From assembly GCF_021278985.1 (NCBI RefSeq), contig NZ_CP082833.1:3410001-3474000 (forward strand): a stretch of 64,000 nucleotides of DNA, read 5' to 3'. Within the stretch, counting starts at the first letter, position 1. Each line of letters opens with the position of its first letter. The position numbers and the translations under genes were made by a program. Below the pieces are notes generated by a model. That model saw only the letters and a list, made by a program, of their open reading frames with translations, ran no database searches and was not told where the DNA came from. Below are positions 9,225 to 17,043 of this stretch, piece by piece. Origin of the DNA: Citrobacter rodentium NBRC 105723 = DSM 16636 (GTDB lineage Bacteria; Pseudomonadota; Gammaproteobacteria; Enterobacterales; Enterobacteriaceae).

Positions 9225-9600
9225 GCTTTTTTGAACAAAAAAGCAACAGTGATTTGCCCATACAACTGCGCCACATACCCGTCACGCTCATCACCATACC
9301 CAGGGTTCATCGCCACCAGTGCCGGAGGCTCTTTTCTATGAACCCCTGCGCCAGATAGGGACGAATAGCATCCTGCTTCCATGCATAGCGCAGTGAATGC
9401 AAGGAGTATGCACATGTCAGATCAATAAGCGCCGCTTGGTTATGCTAATAGTCCATCGCACTTTATCAGATCTGGCTTGTCGATAAGATGGTAATTACGA
9501 CTTTCTGCTATAGCCAACGCATTATTCAGCGCTTTTTTGAATGCACCTGTATCCAGAATTATCGTTTTGCAGGGCCGTCCATATTGGGGCCGAATACCAC
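9225..9600 (-). pseudogene. Integrase_1-type recombinase remnant (3' part)
   Basis: Conceptual translation on the minus strand, with frameshifts, gives pieces matching the C-terminal half of the intact recombinase at 15488-16375: a GRP..TIILD.GA.KKAL.NALA.AE piece, then AYSLHSLRYAWKQDAIRPYLAQGF, then GYVAQLYG. The catalytic HSLRYAW segment can still be read, but several frame breaks separate the pieces. The 5' end is fused to a P4-type integrase N-terminus at about 9600. This is a dead recombinase, useful as a marker of past integration. Confidence 0.75.
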
Positions 9601-9812
9601 GGTTAGCGTGTAGCTGACGCGCCTTAAACAGAGAAACGTCCGGCCAGGGGCCAAAGGCTAGCTTTTTCTCTTTGCCACAGATGCGGTACTTCATGTACCA
9701 GAGCTTTGAGTCATTGGGTTTGATCAGCAGGTAGAGTCCTGAACTATCTGCAGCTTGAAGGATTTCCCGGTGGGTTTGATCTTGCGGATAGCGGTATCGG
9801 TTAATGCCCCTG
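9600..9812 (-). pseudogene. P4-type integrase remnant (N-terminus)
   Basis: With one frameshift the minus strand reads LTDTAIRKIKPTGKSFKL, then SSGLYLLIKPNDSKLW, then YMKYRICGKEKKLAFGPWPDVSL. This is the classical N-terminal arm-binding domain of P4-family integrases. The intact integrase at 17044-18306 has the related SRIWYLKYRFNGKESRVSLGAYPLVSL, but the remnant is clearly a different lineage. Downstream it joins directly to Integrase_1 sequence, so the surviving open frame at 9440-9694 is a chimera of two unrelated recombinases. Confidence 0.75.
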
Positions 9813-9883
9813 GTGGGGGCTCCATTTTCTCATCGAACCGTGAAGCCCCCGATTAGGCCCCCGAAAACTATGGATATCAAAAA

Positions 9884-9913
9884 ACCCGGTAATCCTTCTC
9901 AGGAGAACCGGGT
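9884..9913. terminator. Hairpin beside the att remnant
   Basis: ACCCGGT and ACCGGGT form a perfect 7-bp stem with a 16-nt loop that itself contains TTCTC-AG-GAGAA. It lies between the integrase remnant and the att copy. Probably a terminator-like or protein-binding hairpin. Confidence 0.4.
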
Positions 9914-9969
9914 AAAGATAATTTCTTTTTTTGACAGTTTCCGGACTCGCAAGGATGTCCCGAAACTAA

Positions 9970-9989
9970 AATCTGGCTCCTCTGACTGG
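9970..9989. repeat. att remnant: copy of the tRNA-Asn 3' end
   Basis: AATCTGGCTCCTCTGACTGG is identical to 18464-18483 and 20872-20891, which span the 3' end (CCA, acceptor and start of the T arm) of the two tRNA-Asn genes. tRNA 3' ends are the standard attachment sites of P4-type integrases. An isolated copy beside a truncated P4 integrase marks the boundary of an integrated island. Confidence 0.8.
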
Positions 9990-10137
9990 GATCGCCTTAG
10001 CCATTAACTGGCTGAAGATTAAGCTAAATTCAGAAATCTACTCTTGTCAAGACCGCCAGAATGACCACCATTTATTACTTATGATATAGCGGCTAAAAAC
10101 AATATCGCTTTCTGTCGCTCCTGCGACAGGGTGGGTT

Positions 10138-10262
10138 AGTGATTTTTAACCGGAGAGGCAGTGACGCCTTCCAGATGATGCGCAGGATTGTTTTCGATGA
10201 ATCCCTGCTGCCATAGCGTAATGCATGATACTACAAAGCTGCTGCTGGGGGTACGGTACGGG
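10138..10262 (-). pseudogene. P4-type integrase internal fragment
   Basis: About 125 nt closely match 17706-17825 inside the intact IntB-like gene, including the stretch encoding the G-F-I-E-N-N-P-A-Q-H-L-E-G-V-T segment. Small changes and the lack of flanking integrase sequence show it is debris. It is a third integrase trace near the att copy. Confidence 0.65.
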
Positions 10263-10324
10263 GATATGGTGAGTTGCCTCCCAAAATTCGTCAGTAAAGC
10301 ATTGAAAAAATTCATCTCTAATCT

Positions 10325-10849
10325 TCACTTCTTTTTTATATATTCATCAATTTCATTTTTATTTGCAGGAAATATCTTTCCATATATTTCTGTAGATTCA
10401 TCTCCATTAATATCTTCAGTCCACCCACATCCGGCACATTCCAAAAGTATTTTTTCCGGTTTATCTTTAGATACAATCTTTATATAGCGCAATTCATCAT
10501 TTGGGGTGATCGGGCAATCTTTACCAGAATACACTGTAACCATATCCCATAGAGTATCACGAATTGACATTGCGAATGTATCAATATCTTCATATGTGCT
10601 TTTACTTAATCGTTTCTGTTCCATCGTTAAAGATAACCCCGGATTTGGAACTAGATAATCTTCAATATTGATGGAGATTAATACATCTAACCCCCATTTT
10701 TCCAAGATTGATTTAGTGAAAAATTTATTATTTTTTATTATAAATCTCACATAAGCTTGATAATACCGCTCATAACTTTCCAAATTATCCGCGCATTTGG
10801 AAATTTCATGGAACTCTTTGATCAAATTTCTGTCTAGTATGTTTTTCAT
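10325..10849 (-). CDS. Putative immunity protein of the adjacent toxin
   Basis: This is a ~174-residue soluble, acidic, AT-rich protein (starts MKNILDRNLIKEFHEIS) with no signal peptide. It contains LLECAGCGWTEDINGDE near the C-terminus. It begins about 20 nt after the toxin stop codon on the same strand, the usual place for an immunity gene of a polymorphic toxin, and its base composition differs from the effector's N-terminal region, as expected for a swapped toxin tip plus immunity pair. I chose the ATG at 10849 for its GAGGATGGAA ribosome site; a GTG at 10864 is possible. I do not recognise the family. Confidence 0.55.
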   Translation of the reverse strand: MKNILDRNLIKEFHEISKCADNLESYERYYQAYVRFIIKNNKFFTKSILEKWGLDVLISINIEDYLVPNPGLSLTMEQKRLSKSTYEDIDTFAMSIRDTLWDMVTVYSGKDCPITPNDELRYIKIVSKDKPEKILLECAGCGWTEDINGDESTEIYGKIFPANKNEIDEYIKKK

Positions 10850-10868
10850 CACTTCCATCCTCACAAAT

Positions 10869-12068
10869 TCACGGCTTAGGAATTGGGTATGTAGTAATCA
10901 AGTTACCAGCTTTATCTGTATATATTTCAATCCAACTGGTTGGATTGCCACCATGTTTTAATGCTGTATTCCCAATCACCTCCCCAGTATTAACAACTCT
11001 TTTGAATTGTCCACCAGGTATTTCCACAACTGGTGTTTTTACAACACTGGGAGACTGTAAAATCTGTTTCAATCTATCTGGTGAAACAGAGAAAATAGAA
11101 CGACTATTCGCTAAAGGTCTATTAAAGTGTCCTTCGAGAACATGATCAAACCCAGCAGAAACAGGTTCACCAGTTTTTCTAGTTGGAGTAAATCTAGTTT
11201 GCCCATTTGCTATATTGATTCTTGATTGAACAACACCTCGTGCCCTAACTTTTCCACCCGATTTTACAACCCGTTTCCCGGTTTTCAGTATTCCTTTTCC
11301 CCAACCCGCCGGCGTGACCATAGAGGCCATTGTCGCAATAAGATCGCCGCCTTCCTGCGCCTTATTGCTCATCTCAAGCCGGTAGTTGTTAAAATTGACC
11401 TCGCCAGCATGCTCCCTGATATCCTGCGCCAGCCCGGTCATCTTTTCCGCCTGTTGAGACTGGTCGAATAATCTCATCAATGCCGCACTTTGTTCCATTT
11501 CTCCTGCGGTCTGGTATGTATTTCCCTGAGCCAGCATTGTGCCCATATCGGGCACCATATTCCACAACCCTTTAGCCGCACCCTTAACCCCCTCTACCGG
11601 GTGCGTCAGCGCTTCGCCAATGTTCTCTCCCTGCTCTGAAAACCACTCACCCGCCTTATCCCAGAAACTTTTTTCCTCATCTGTCTCCGGTGTCACCGCC
11701 GGATTAGCATTTCGTGCACTCACACTGCCTGCTGGTGGCTGGCCGACGATTTTCCCCAACGTGTTACCCGTTTTCGACGGTGTATAGCTGTAGCTGCTGC
11801 CGACAGCGCCGTCACTCAATGCCGACAGTGCCAGCTGTGGGTGCTGTTCCCGGATGGCATTATACTCGTCCTCCGTTAGTCCCATGCTGAACGGTGCTGC
11901 ACCATCTGTGTAGTCCACCGTCAGCCACACATCAAACGCCGTCTCGCCTTCCACCTGCGCATACTCCCCCGAGACAGTGATATTCTTAATCACGCTGATA
12001 TCCGGGTTCAGGCTGCCCCCTACTGGTGCGGGTGCCGTTACATTAATAATATCGCCTTCATCACTCAT
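10869..12068 (-). CDS. Type VI secretion cargo effector with C-terminal nuclease-type toxin domain
   Basis: This is a 399-residue protein. Residues 1-80 form a beta-rich domain (VSGEYAQVEGETAFDVWLTVDY), followed by a Pro/Thr-rich linker, a helical middle (FWDKAGEWFSEQGENIGEAL), a short hydrophobic ATMASMVTPAGWGKGI stretch and basic residues. The last ~105 residues (GFDHVLEGHF...SRSIFSV..DRLKQIL...NLITTYPIP) resemble BECR/EndoU-type RNase toxin domains: an early histidine pair and a TTYP ending. It follows a PAAR-like gene and a DUF2169 gene, the known effector-loading set, and precedes a likely immunity gene. Toxin class is moderate confidence. Confidence 0.6.
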   Translation of the reverse strand: MSDEGDIINVTAPAPVGGSLNPDISVIKNITVSGEYAQVEGETAFDVWLTVDYTDGAAPFSMGLTEDEYNAIREQHPQLALSALSDGAVGSSYSYTPSKTGNTLGKIVGQPPAGSVSARNANPAVTPETDEEKSFWDKAGEWFSEQGENIGEALTHPVEGVKGAAKGLWNMVPDMGTMLAQGNTYQTAGEMEQSAALMRLFDQSQQAEKMTGLAQDIREHAGEVNFNNYRLEMSNKAQEGGDLIATMASMVTPAGWGKGILKTGKRVVKSGGKVRARGVVQSRINIANGQTRFTPTRKTGEPVSAGFDHVLEGHFNRPLANSRSIFSVSPDRLKQILQSPSVVKTPVVEIPGGQFKRVVNTGEVIGNTALKHGGNPTSWIEIYTDKAGNLITTYPIPKP

Positions 12069-12095
12069 ATTTTCATCCCTGTGATGTTCAGTGCT

Positions 12096-12452
12096 CTACC
12101 GGCCGTTCATCCAGAAATCATCGCCATGCCGCAGAACTGGATGTTTTCCCGCTCTTACGGATTTGCTGTGCGCTTTGGGATAACACTTTCCACCCACCGT
12201 GCCGCTTTTCAACCCCGTTCCCGTACCGGGCTGGTCCCCTTCCGTCGTCGGCACCAGACTTTGGTTATAAACCACGACGGGATGACCATTAGCACGCACC
12301 GAGGAGATCTCTTTTTCACTCTCCTGCAGAAAAGCAACAACCGGATAAGGCACCGGTACGAATACCGGACCTAACGGGGTCTTACAGACATCCGGCAGTG
12401 TGCTTATCACCAGCCAGCCGCTTTGTTTCCTTGCAAGGTAGTCGTCCGCCAT
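12096..12452 (-). CDS. PAAR-like protein (DUF4150)
   Basis: This is a 118-residue protein with the DUF4150 pattern: TPLGPVFVPVPYPVVA near residue 27, GHPVVVYNQSLVPTTEGDQPGTGTGLKSGTVGG in the middle, and RAGKHPVLRHGDDFWMNG at the end. PAAR-like proteins cap the VgrG spike of the type VI secretion system and tether toxins. A good AAGGA ribosome site precedes the ATG. It sits between the DUF2169 adaptor and the effector, in the usual order. Confidence 0.8.
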   Translation of the reverse strand: MADDYLARKQSGWLVISTLPDVCKTPLGPVFVPVPYPVVAFLQESEKEISSVRANGHPVVVYNQSLVPTTEGDQPGTGTGLKSGTVGGKCYPKAHSKSVRAGKHPVLRHGDDFWMNGR

Positions 12453-12475
12453 TATTTATCCTTTAACCAGTGATG

Positions 12476-12658
12476 TTACGGGAGGGGAAGGCATTTGTGA
12501 GGTAACTGCTCCGGCGCGGTTTCATATCTGGCTTCCACCGCCCTGACGGGCAATGCCGCATTCAGCATAATCCGCCAGATCTTTGTCACCCGCTGCGTGT
12601 CCGTGTTTAAAATCAGCGTGTCCGGCTTCATTTTCTGCGGGATCAACCGGCCATCCAT
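12476..12658 (-). pseudogene. DUF2169 C-terminal fragment
   Basis: The 60-codon frame reads MDGRLIPQKMKPDTLILNTDTQRVTKIWRIML...VEARYE, which looks like the normal C-terminal part of DUF2169 proteins (DTL.LDTD...W....E.R). It lies in a different frame from the upstream 322-codon part and overlaps its stop as TAATG. The sequence between the two parts looks shortened, so a small deletion with frameshift probably split one gene. Translational coupling could still make both pieces. Confidence 0.55.
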
Positions 12659-13626
12659 TACAGCCCGCTCAGGATGAACCGGCAGCCGGGCGGCAGAGCC
12701 GCTATTTGCTGGTCCTCCGGTGCAGCATTCCAGTAGCTGAATTCAAAATCCTGGGGTAAATAAGGGTGGCGCTGTGTCAGCCATGAATGGTCATAAGTCC
12801 CTGCGCGGGCTAAACGCGGCTGCCAGCTCCGGCCAGTGATGCCCAGCCCCGCAGGCCGATAGACGTCAGCCGGGACATTTGAATGGCCGTTAACCAGTGC
12901 CTGAAAAGCTTCAGCGGTGAAAGGGTTGTCCGGTTGTTCTATCCTCGGGGCCGGAAAAGAATCAGCCTGCGTTGCCGTTAAATACCACGGCGTGATGTAA
13001 CCACGCCCGATGGGATTAGCCGGGTAAACGCTGTGAGCCAGTGGCGGATTATTCCTGTCAGGGTGAACGCTCCGGGCTTCCTGAGACAACAGACAGTACT
13101 CAGGCACGGCATCATTGCCTTTATCCTGCCCGTTAATCCGGCACTCACCGCCGAAAGCATAAATCCAGACAACCGGTAGCGAGGTGAACGGTTGCGGCAA
13201 CGTCAGCTCCCACGTTTTTTTATCTGTCCGGCGAAATGCCCGTTCACCCGTCACCACTAATTTTTTATTCATCAGCGGTTGGTTTTCCGGTGACAGTAAT
13301 GTGACTGAAACCGGTAATGAATCGACAGGCTGGTTACCAAGTGCATGGGCAGTTCCGTTGATAATGATGTCGCAACGCGGCTTAAAGGGCGACATATCGC
13401 TTTCCTGAATTACCATCGAATGATGCATGTCATGACGATATTCATCCTGAAAACATAGAAGTGCCATGTCTGCTTCATCATCAATGAGTTCGGCCCAAAA
13501 ACGGGCGGTTCCGTTTTCGGTCAGTCGGTACGTGGTTTTCATGACCACCACAAAGTTTTCTCGGTCGTCTTTATCCCGCATGACGTAATATAATGCCGGA
13601 AACGGCGTCAGATTTCTGAATTCCAT
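12658..13626 (-). CDS. DUF2169 T6SS adaptor/chaperone, C-terminally truncated
   Basis: This 322-residue protein begins MEFRNLTPFPALYYVMRDKDD and contains the DUF2169 landmarks: FVVVMKTTY, a PFKPRCDIIINGTAHA segment, WIYAFGGE, and YPANPIGRGYI. DUF2169 proteins act as adaptors loading PAAR-linked effectors on VgrG. The frame stops after LPPGCRFILSGL, about 60 residues early; the missing C-terminus lies in another frame immediately downstream. It may be non-functional. Gene order relative to the vgrG tail, PAAR-like and effector genes is typical. Confidence 0.7.
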   Translation of the reverse strand: MEFRNLTPFPALYYVMRDKDDRENFVVVMKTTYRLTENGTARFWAELIDDEADMALLCFQDEYRHDMHHSMVIQESDMSPFKPRCDIIINGTAHALGNQPVDSLPVSVTLLSPENQPLMNKKLVVTGERAFRRTDKKTWELTLPQPFTSLPVVWIYAFGGECRINGQDKGNDAVPEYCLLSQEARSVHPDRNNPPLAHSVYPANPIGRGYITPWYLTATQADSFPAPRIEQPDNPFTAEAFQALVNGHSNVPADVYRPAGLGITGRSWQPRLARAGTYDHSWLTQRHPYLPQDFEFSYWNAAPEDQQIAALPPGCRFILSGL

Positions 13627-13638
13627 AGCCTGTTGCCC

Positions 13639-13812
13639 TTAGTTAAGATCAATATCTTTCCCGGTAATCTGTACCGGACCACTAGCTTCCAGTCTGAATT
13701 CAACCCCGTTTAGCGTGACCTTTCCCTCTTTATCCAGACGAAGTACGCTCCTTCCGCACTTCAGTTCAATAACGTCTCCGGCCTGAAGTGTTAATACCCT
13801 GCCAACGTCCAT
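13639..13812 (-). pseudogene. vgrG 3' fragment
   Basis: The 57-codon frame reads VGRVLTLQAGDVIELKCG, then SVLRLDKEGKVTLNGVEF, then GPVQITGKDIDLN, the beta-rich C-terminal tip of enterobacterial VgrG spike proteins. Full VgrG is normally ~600-700 residues, so only the tail remains. Homology ends near 13815. It identifies the following genes as an orphan VgrG-linked effector cassette, probably brought in or left behind by recombination at vgrG. Confidence 0.7.
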
Positions 13813-13819
13813 AAAACTG

Positions 13820-14222
13820 GTATGTGTTGATCTCGCTGCATGTTATCCTGAATTTTATTTGGTTAGCTCGTAATTGATAGTGTTGACAGCTTTAAAATCA
13901 GCATAATAACCAGATAATTACAGTAGCATATGATCCGCTATTTTTGTCTCATACCAGTCAACAGGGCTGTTATGCTTGATTGCGGTTAAGGCAGAGCAGC
14001 AATCACATACACTCTTATTAATCCATGACATCCTGTATAGGCATCGGGTAACGCGATTGATGTGCCTCTTAAACACCAGGTCAACATGTACCAGTCCCTT
14101 TTATCACTCGTTCTGTATAACTGCAGTGTCTGAGCTGATTTTAAACATCATTCAACCAGAAGGCCTGCTCCTGTAATGACAAAGCGGAGTTAACGATTAT
14201 TTCACTGCAAAACCTGCTATTG
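13820..14222. other. Non-coding or decayed island sequence
   Basis: About 400 nt between the vgrG tail and the IS66 remnant. Short open frames are interrupted and I recognise no protein signature. It is probably decayed mobile-element DNA. Confidence 0.4.
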
Positions 14223-14500
14223 CTATCGCGGACGAAAATATGGAGTCCGTATTACGTGCCGGCCGTCGAATACAGCAGAGCACTCATGCCAAGCGAAAAG
14301 CCGCAGCAGGATCTGTTTCAGACAGTTTTCCATTTTTATCCCGTTGAATTTGTACGTCTCGATCAGGTTGTATATCATGGCTCTTCTGTCTCTACCATGA
14401 TCGCTGCCGAAGAAAAGCCAGTTCTCTTTTCCCAGACAGACGAACCTGAAGGCTCGTTTGGTAGCGTTATTATCTGTCTCAGCCACCTTAATACAACGCC
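14223..14500 (-). mobile_element. IS66-family transposase remnant (C-terminal)
   Basis: The minus strand reads ETDNNATKRAFRFVCLGKEN, then WLFFGSDHGRDRRAMIYNLI, then ETYKFNGIKMENCLKQIL. This matches the IS66 TnpC C-terminus (consensus DNNA.ERA.RP..LG.KN.LFAGS..G.ERAA..YSLI.TAKLNG). No intact upstream transposase or terminal repeats can be seen; further debris may reach ~14780. Confidence 0.7.
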
Positions 14501-15076
14501 AGCAGGCGGGGTTTAATTTGTCTTCGTCTTACCCCGCGTCGCTTTGTTTCCGCCAGACCACGTATCACTTTTTCTATCGCGCACAAGTTCACCTGTACGC
14601 GACAGCGCCTCTGCTGTATAAAGTGTATCGGATTCCCATTGATGGCATGCCTGATTTATAGCATGGATAATCACAGAAGATCTGGAGAAGGCAAACGAAG
14701 CGTTCTGACGCATAGCTGAGATTCACAGAAAACCTTTTTGACGCAAAAAAAGTTATTCCTTTCCGCGCCAGCGATACTGGCATAGTTTCTCCCTTGCCCT
14801 GTGCTGTCGTTGACAGCGCTCAACGCTTCACAACCTGAAAGAAGCGCCTGCTATCAGGATGGTTGAGCCGTTTACCGGTACAAGCCTCTGCAAACACCGG
14901 GTTGCAGATTATCGCAACGAAGGCCCGGTTTTTACAACTGCGTAAGAGCAGGCCCCCATTTGCACCACGCCGGAATTATCCTGGACAGCTTCTACTGGCT
15001 GACCCCGTCAGCGCCTTTTGCTTCACAGACTGCGGCCTGCATTGCTGTCAGGCTTTGCTGCCGCGTGACTGTAAAA
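14501..15076. other. Decayed sequence upstream of the recombinase
   Basis: Nearly 600 nt with no recognisable gene. The first ~280 nt may be more IS66 debris. The remainder leads into the CTGCACCAG repeat cluster. Confidence 0.35.
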
Positions 15077-15197
15077 CTGCACCAGTTTGCGATTTTAAAA
15101 ATACTGCACCAGACCCGTGCGTCACTTTAACCGCGCAAAGCGGGAAAGTGACGCACGAAGCCCTTTCAATCTGCACCAGAAAACTCAACTGCATCAG
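15077..15197. repeat. CTGCACCAG repeat cluster, left of the recombinase
   Basis: Exact CTGCACCAG at 15077-15085, 15104-15112 and 15171-15179, plus a one-mismatch copy CTGCATCAG at 15189-15197. The reverse complement CTGGTGCAG recurs on the other side of the recombinase gene. They look like recombinase arm-type or regulatory binding sites. Confidence 0.6.
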
Positions 15198-15487
15198 CTC
15201 ACTGCTGGATTCTGACACTGCCTTTTCAGGCCATTTTACCCATAAGGAGAACATGAACCGATACCGAGGCGGATCTGGACGATCCGGGGGATAACCCGCA
15301 CAAGCGGGCGGCTGCTCAGAGAGCACAACCGAAGCCCCATCACACCTCAACGACTGCCGCCCCGGCGCTCAGGTATCGTTCGCAGCCCCGACAAAAAAAC
15401 AGGGGCTATTGGCCTGTGCGCCGGGGAGAGCTGTATCAGTGTTGGGTTTTTGGGATGAGTTTGTGGCAATCATGAAAAGGGGAAAAT

Positions 15488-16375
15488 ATGGGAGTTCTGG
15501 AGCAGGAAATGAAGCGGCTGGCGCAGCAGGCAGGCGGCAGCCATAAGACCGTTCACGACCGCATTAAGCTGGCGCAGCGGTTTTGTGAGCGCCTGGTACT
15601 GGCGCAGAATGTACAAATTCGGCGGGTGGAGCAGCTTAAGGCGCGGCATATTGAAGGCTATGTCCGTGAACGACTGGCGCAGGGCATCACGAAGCGTTCC
15701 CTGCAAAACGAGATGGCGGCGGTGCGTTGCATTATGAAACAGGCCGGGCGTGACAGGCTGGCGCAGAGTGAGCGGCTGAATAACCGCTCGCTGGGATTGT
15801 CCGGCGCATCCCGCAATGGTACGAAGCAGGCTATCACGCCGGAGCACTATCGTGATGTGCTGGAGACGGCCCGCGCAAAAGATCCGGGGATGGCGGCAGC
15901 GCTGGCACTGTCAAGATTGCTGGGGCTGCGTTCGCAGGAGGCGGTGCAAAGTGAGCAGTCGCTGAAAACGTGGCGGCAGGCACTGGAACGTGGTGATACC
16001 CGTTTAACCGTGGTGTTTGGCACTAAAGGAGGTCGCCCGCGTGAAACCGTTATTCTTGATGCTGGCGCTGTCAAAAAAGCGCTGGATAATGCGCTGGCAG
16101 TGGCAGAAGATCGCCACGGCAGGCTGATCGATAAACCAGACCTGAAAAGCGCGATGAAATACTGGCACAGTCAGGCGTCACGTCTCGGGTTAACTGGCGC
16201 ATATTCTCCGCACTCGTTGCGCTATGCGTGGGCGCAGGATGCCATTCGTCATTATCTGACGCAGGGATTCAGCGAGAAAGAGGCGCTGGCGATGACGGCG
16301 ATGGATTTAGGCCACGGCGACGGGCGCGGTCGGTATGTGGCGCAGGTTTACGGGCGAAGGGATGATGCTGATTGA
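15488..16375 (+). CDS. Tyrosine recombinase, Integrase_1 / Phage_int_SAM_2 type
   Basis: This is a 295-residue recombinase. Residues 1-95 form the helical SAM-like core-binding domain (TVHDRIKLAQRFCERLV ... NEMAAVRCIMKQAGRD). The catalytic domain holds the first arginine in LSRLLGLRSQEAV, a lysine/glycine turn in VFGTKGGRPRETVILD, the HSLRYAW box and a C-terminal GHGDGRGRYVAQVYGR with the nucleophilic tyrosine. It is preceded by AAAAGGGGAAAAT as ribosome site. The family is common on enterobacterial islands, often near P4-type integrases. Repeats on both sides make it a candidate mobile unit. Confidence 0.8.
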   Translation: MGVLEQEMKRLAQQAGGSHKTVHDRIKLAQRFCERLVLAQNVQIRRVEQLKARHIEGYVRERLAQGITKRSLQNEMAAVRCIMKQAGRDRLAQSERLNNRSLGLSGASRNGTKQAITPEHYRDVLETARAKDPGMAAALALSRLLGLRSQEAVQSEQSLKTWRQALERGDTRLTVVFGTKGGRPRETVILDAGAVKKALDNALAVAEDRHGRLIDKPDLKSAMKYWHSQASRLGLTGAYSPHSLRYAWAQDAIRHYLTQGFSEKEALAMTAMDLGHGDGRGRYVAQVYGRRDDAD

Positions 16376-16398
16376 TAGCTTCAGACTTGCAATATGAT

Positions 16399-16519
16399 GT
16401 TATTCATCGATTTTCACCCAAAATTATTTGGGGGCAAATATTTTTGGGTGGTTTCCTATTAATCTCGGGTTATTCATCGGTTTTCGTGCAAAAAATTTCT
16501 ACGTAGAAATTTTTTGTAC
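16399..16519. repeat. Two TTATTCATCG-flanked palindromes
   Basis: Unit A: GTTATTCATCGATTTTC at 16399-16415 leads into an inverted repeat at 16415-16450 (arms CACCCAAAATTATTTG and CAAATATTTTTGGGTG, 15 of 16 pairs, GGGG loop). Unit B: GTTATTCATCGGTTTTC at 16469-16485, then a perfect 28-bp palindrome at 16489-16516 (half-site CAAAAAATTTCTAC), extendable to 34 bp with one mismatch pair. Both are followed by TTTCCTNTNAAT. The flanks are conserved while the palindromes differ. Confidence 0.7.
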
Positions 16520-16571
16520 AATTTCCTCTCAATAACGATGCTTCTGAACGATATGGCCTATTAACATGTAT

Positions 16572-16811
16572 CTGGTGCAGCATTACGGTATTTTTGTTGA
16601 TGATTGCGCCAGCAAAAGGGAAAAGGCCAGATAAAGGTAAAGGGCGACTAAGGGTAACAGCGCCAGACCGGAAAAGGCCAAAGGGCTGAAAGGGCCTTAA
16701 CACTGGCGCAGTTCGATATTTATCCGGTAGTTTCTGGCACAGCCTTGAAACAAGCTGGCGACGGCAGACTGGTGCAGTTATGGCGTATCGGCAAATCGGT
16801 TTCTGGTGCAG
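16572..16811. repeat. CTGGTGCAG repeat cluster, right of the recombinase
   Basis: Exact CTGGTGCAG at 16572-16580, 16769-16777 and 16803-16811. Variants are CTGGCGCAG at 16703, CTGGCACAG at 16734, and inverted TTGCGCCAG at 16604 and CAGCGCCAG at 16658. Four copies from 16703 to 16803 are spaced 31-35 nt apart. Orientation is opposite to the left cluster. Confidence 0.6.
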
Positions 16812-16835
16812 ATTGCCTGGCAGTTACCGCCTGAA

Positions 16836-16948
16836 TTATTCATCTCAAATAATTTTCGATATTCACCTATTGATTTGTGATGAATCGATAGAAGAGTACC
16901 CGATTTTATCCGGCCCCGTATAAATTCGGGTACTTTCCGATGAATAAC
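16836..16948. repeat. Further TTATTCATC-linked inverted repeats
   Basis: Hairpin D pairs ATTCATCTCAAAT (16838-16850) with ATTTGTGATGAAT (16873-16885), one mismatch. Hairpin C, in reverse orientation, has arms AGTACCCGATTTTAT (16895-16909) and ATAAATTCGGGTACT (16920-16934) and is bordered by CCGATGAATAAC (16937-16948), the complement of the unit A/B left flank. Confidence 0.6.
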
Positions 16949-17043
16949 CAGAAAAACGAAGCCAGAACCTTTCAATGCAAAAAGCGACTCCCGGGCAATC
17001 GGAAACCGCTTTTCCATTCTCAATAAATGACGCTGCGATTGGC

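Noticed and set aside
9197..9415. A 72-codon frame as a real small gene
   Set aside because: Its only protein-like part (GYVAQLYG) is the tail of the broken Integrase_1 recombinase.
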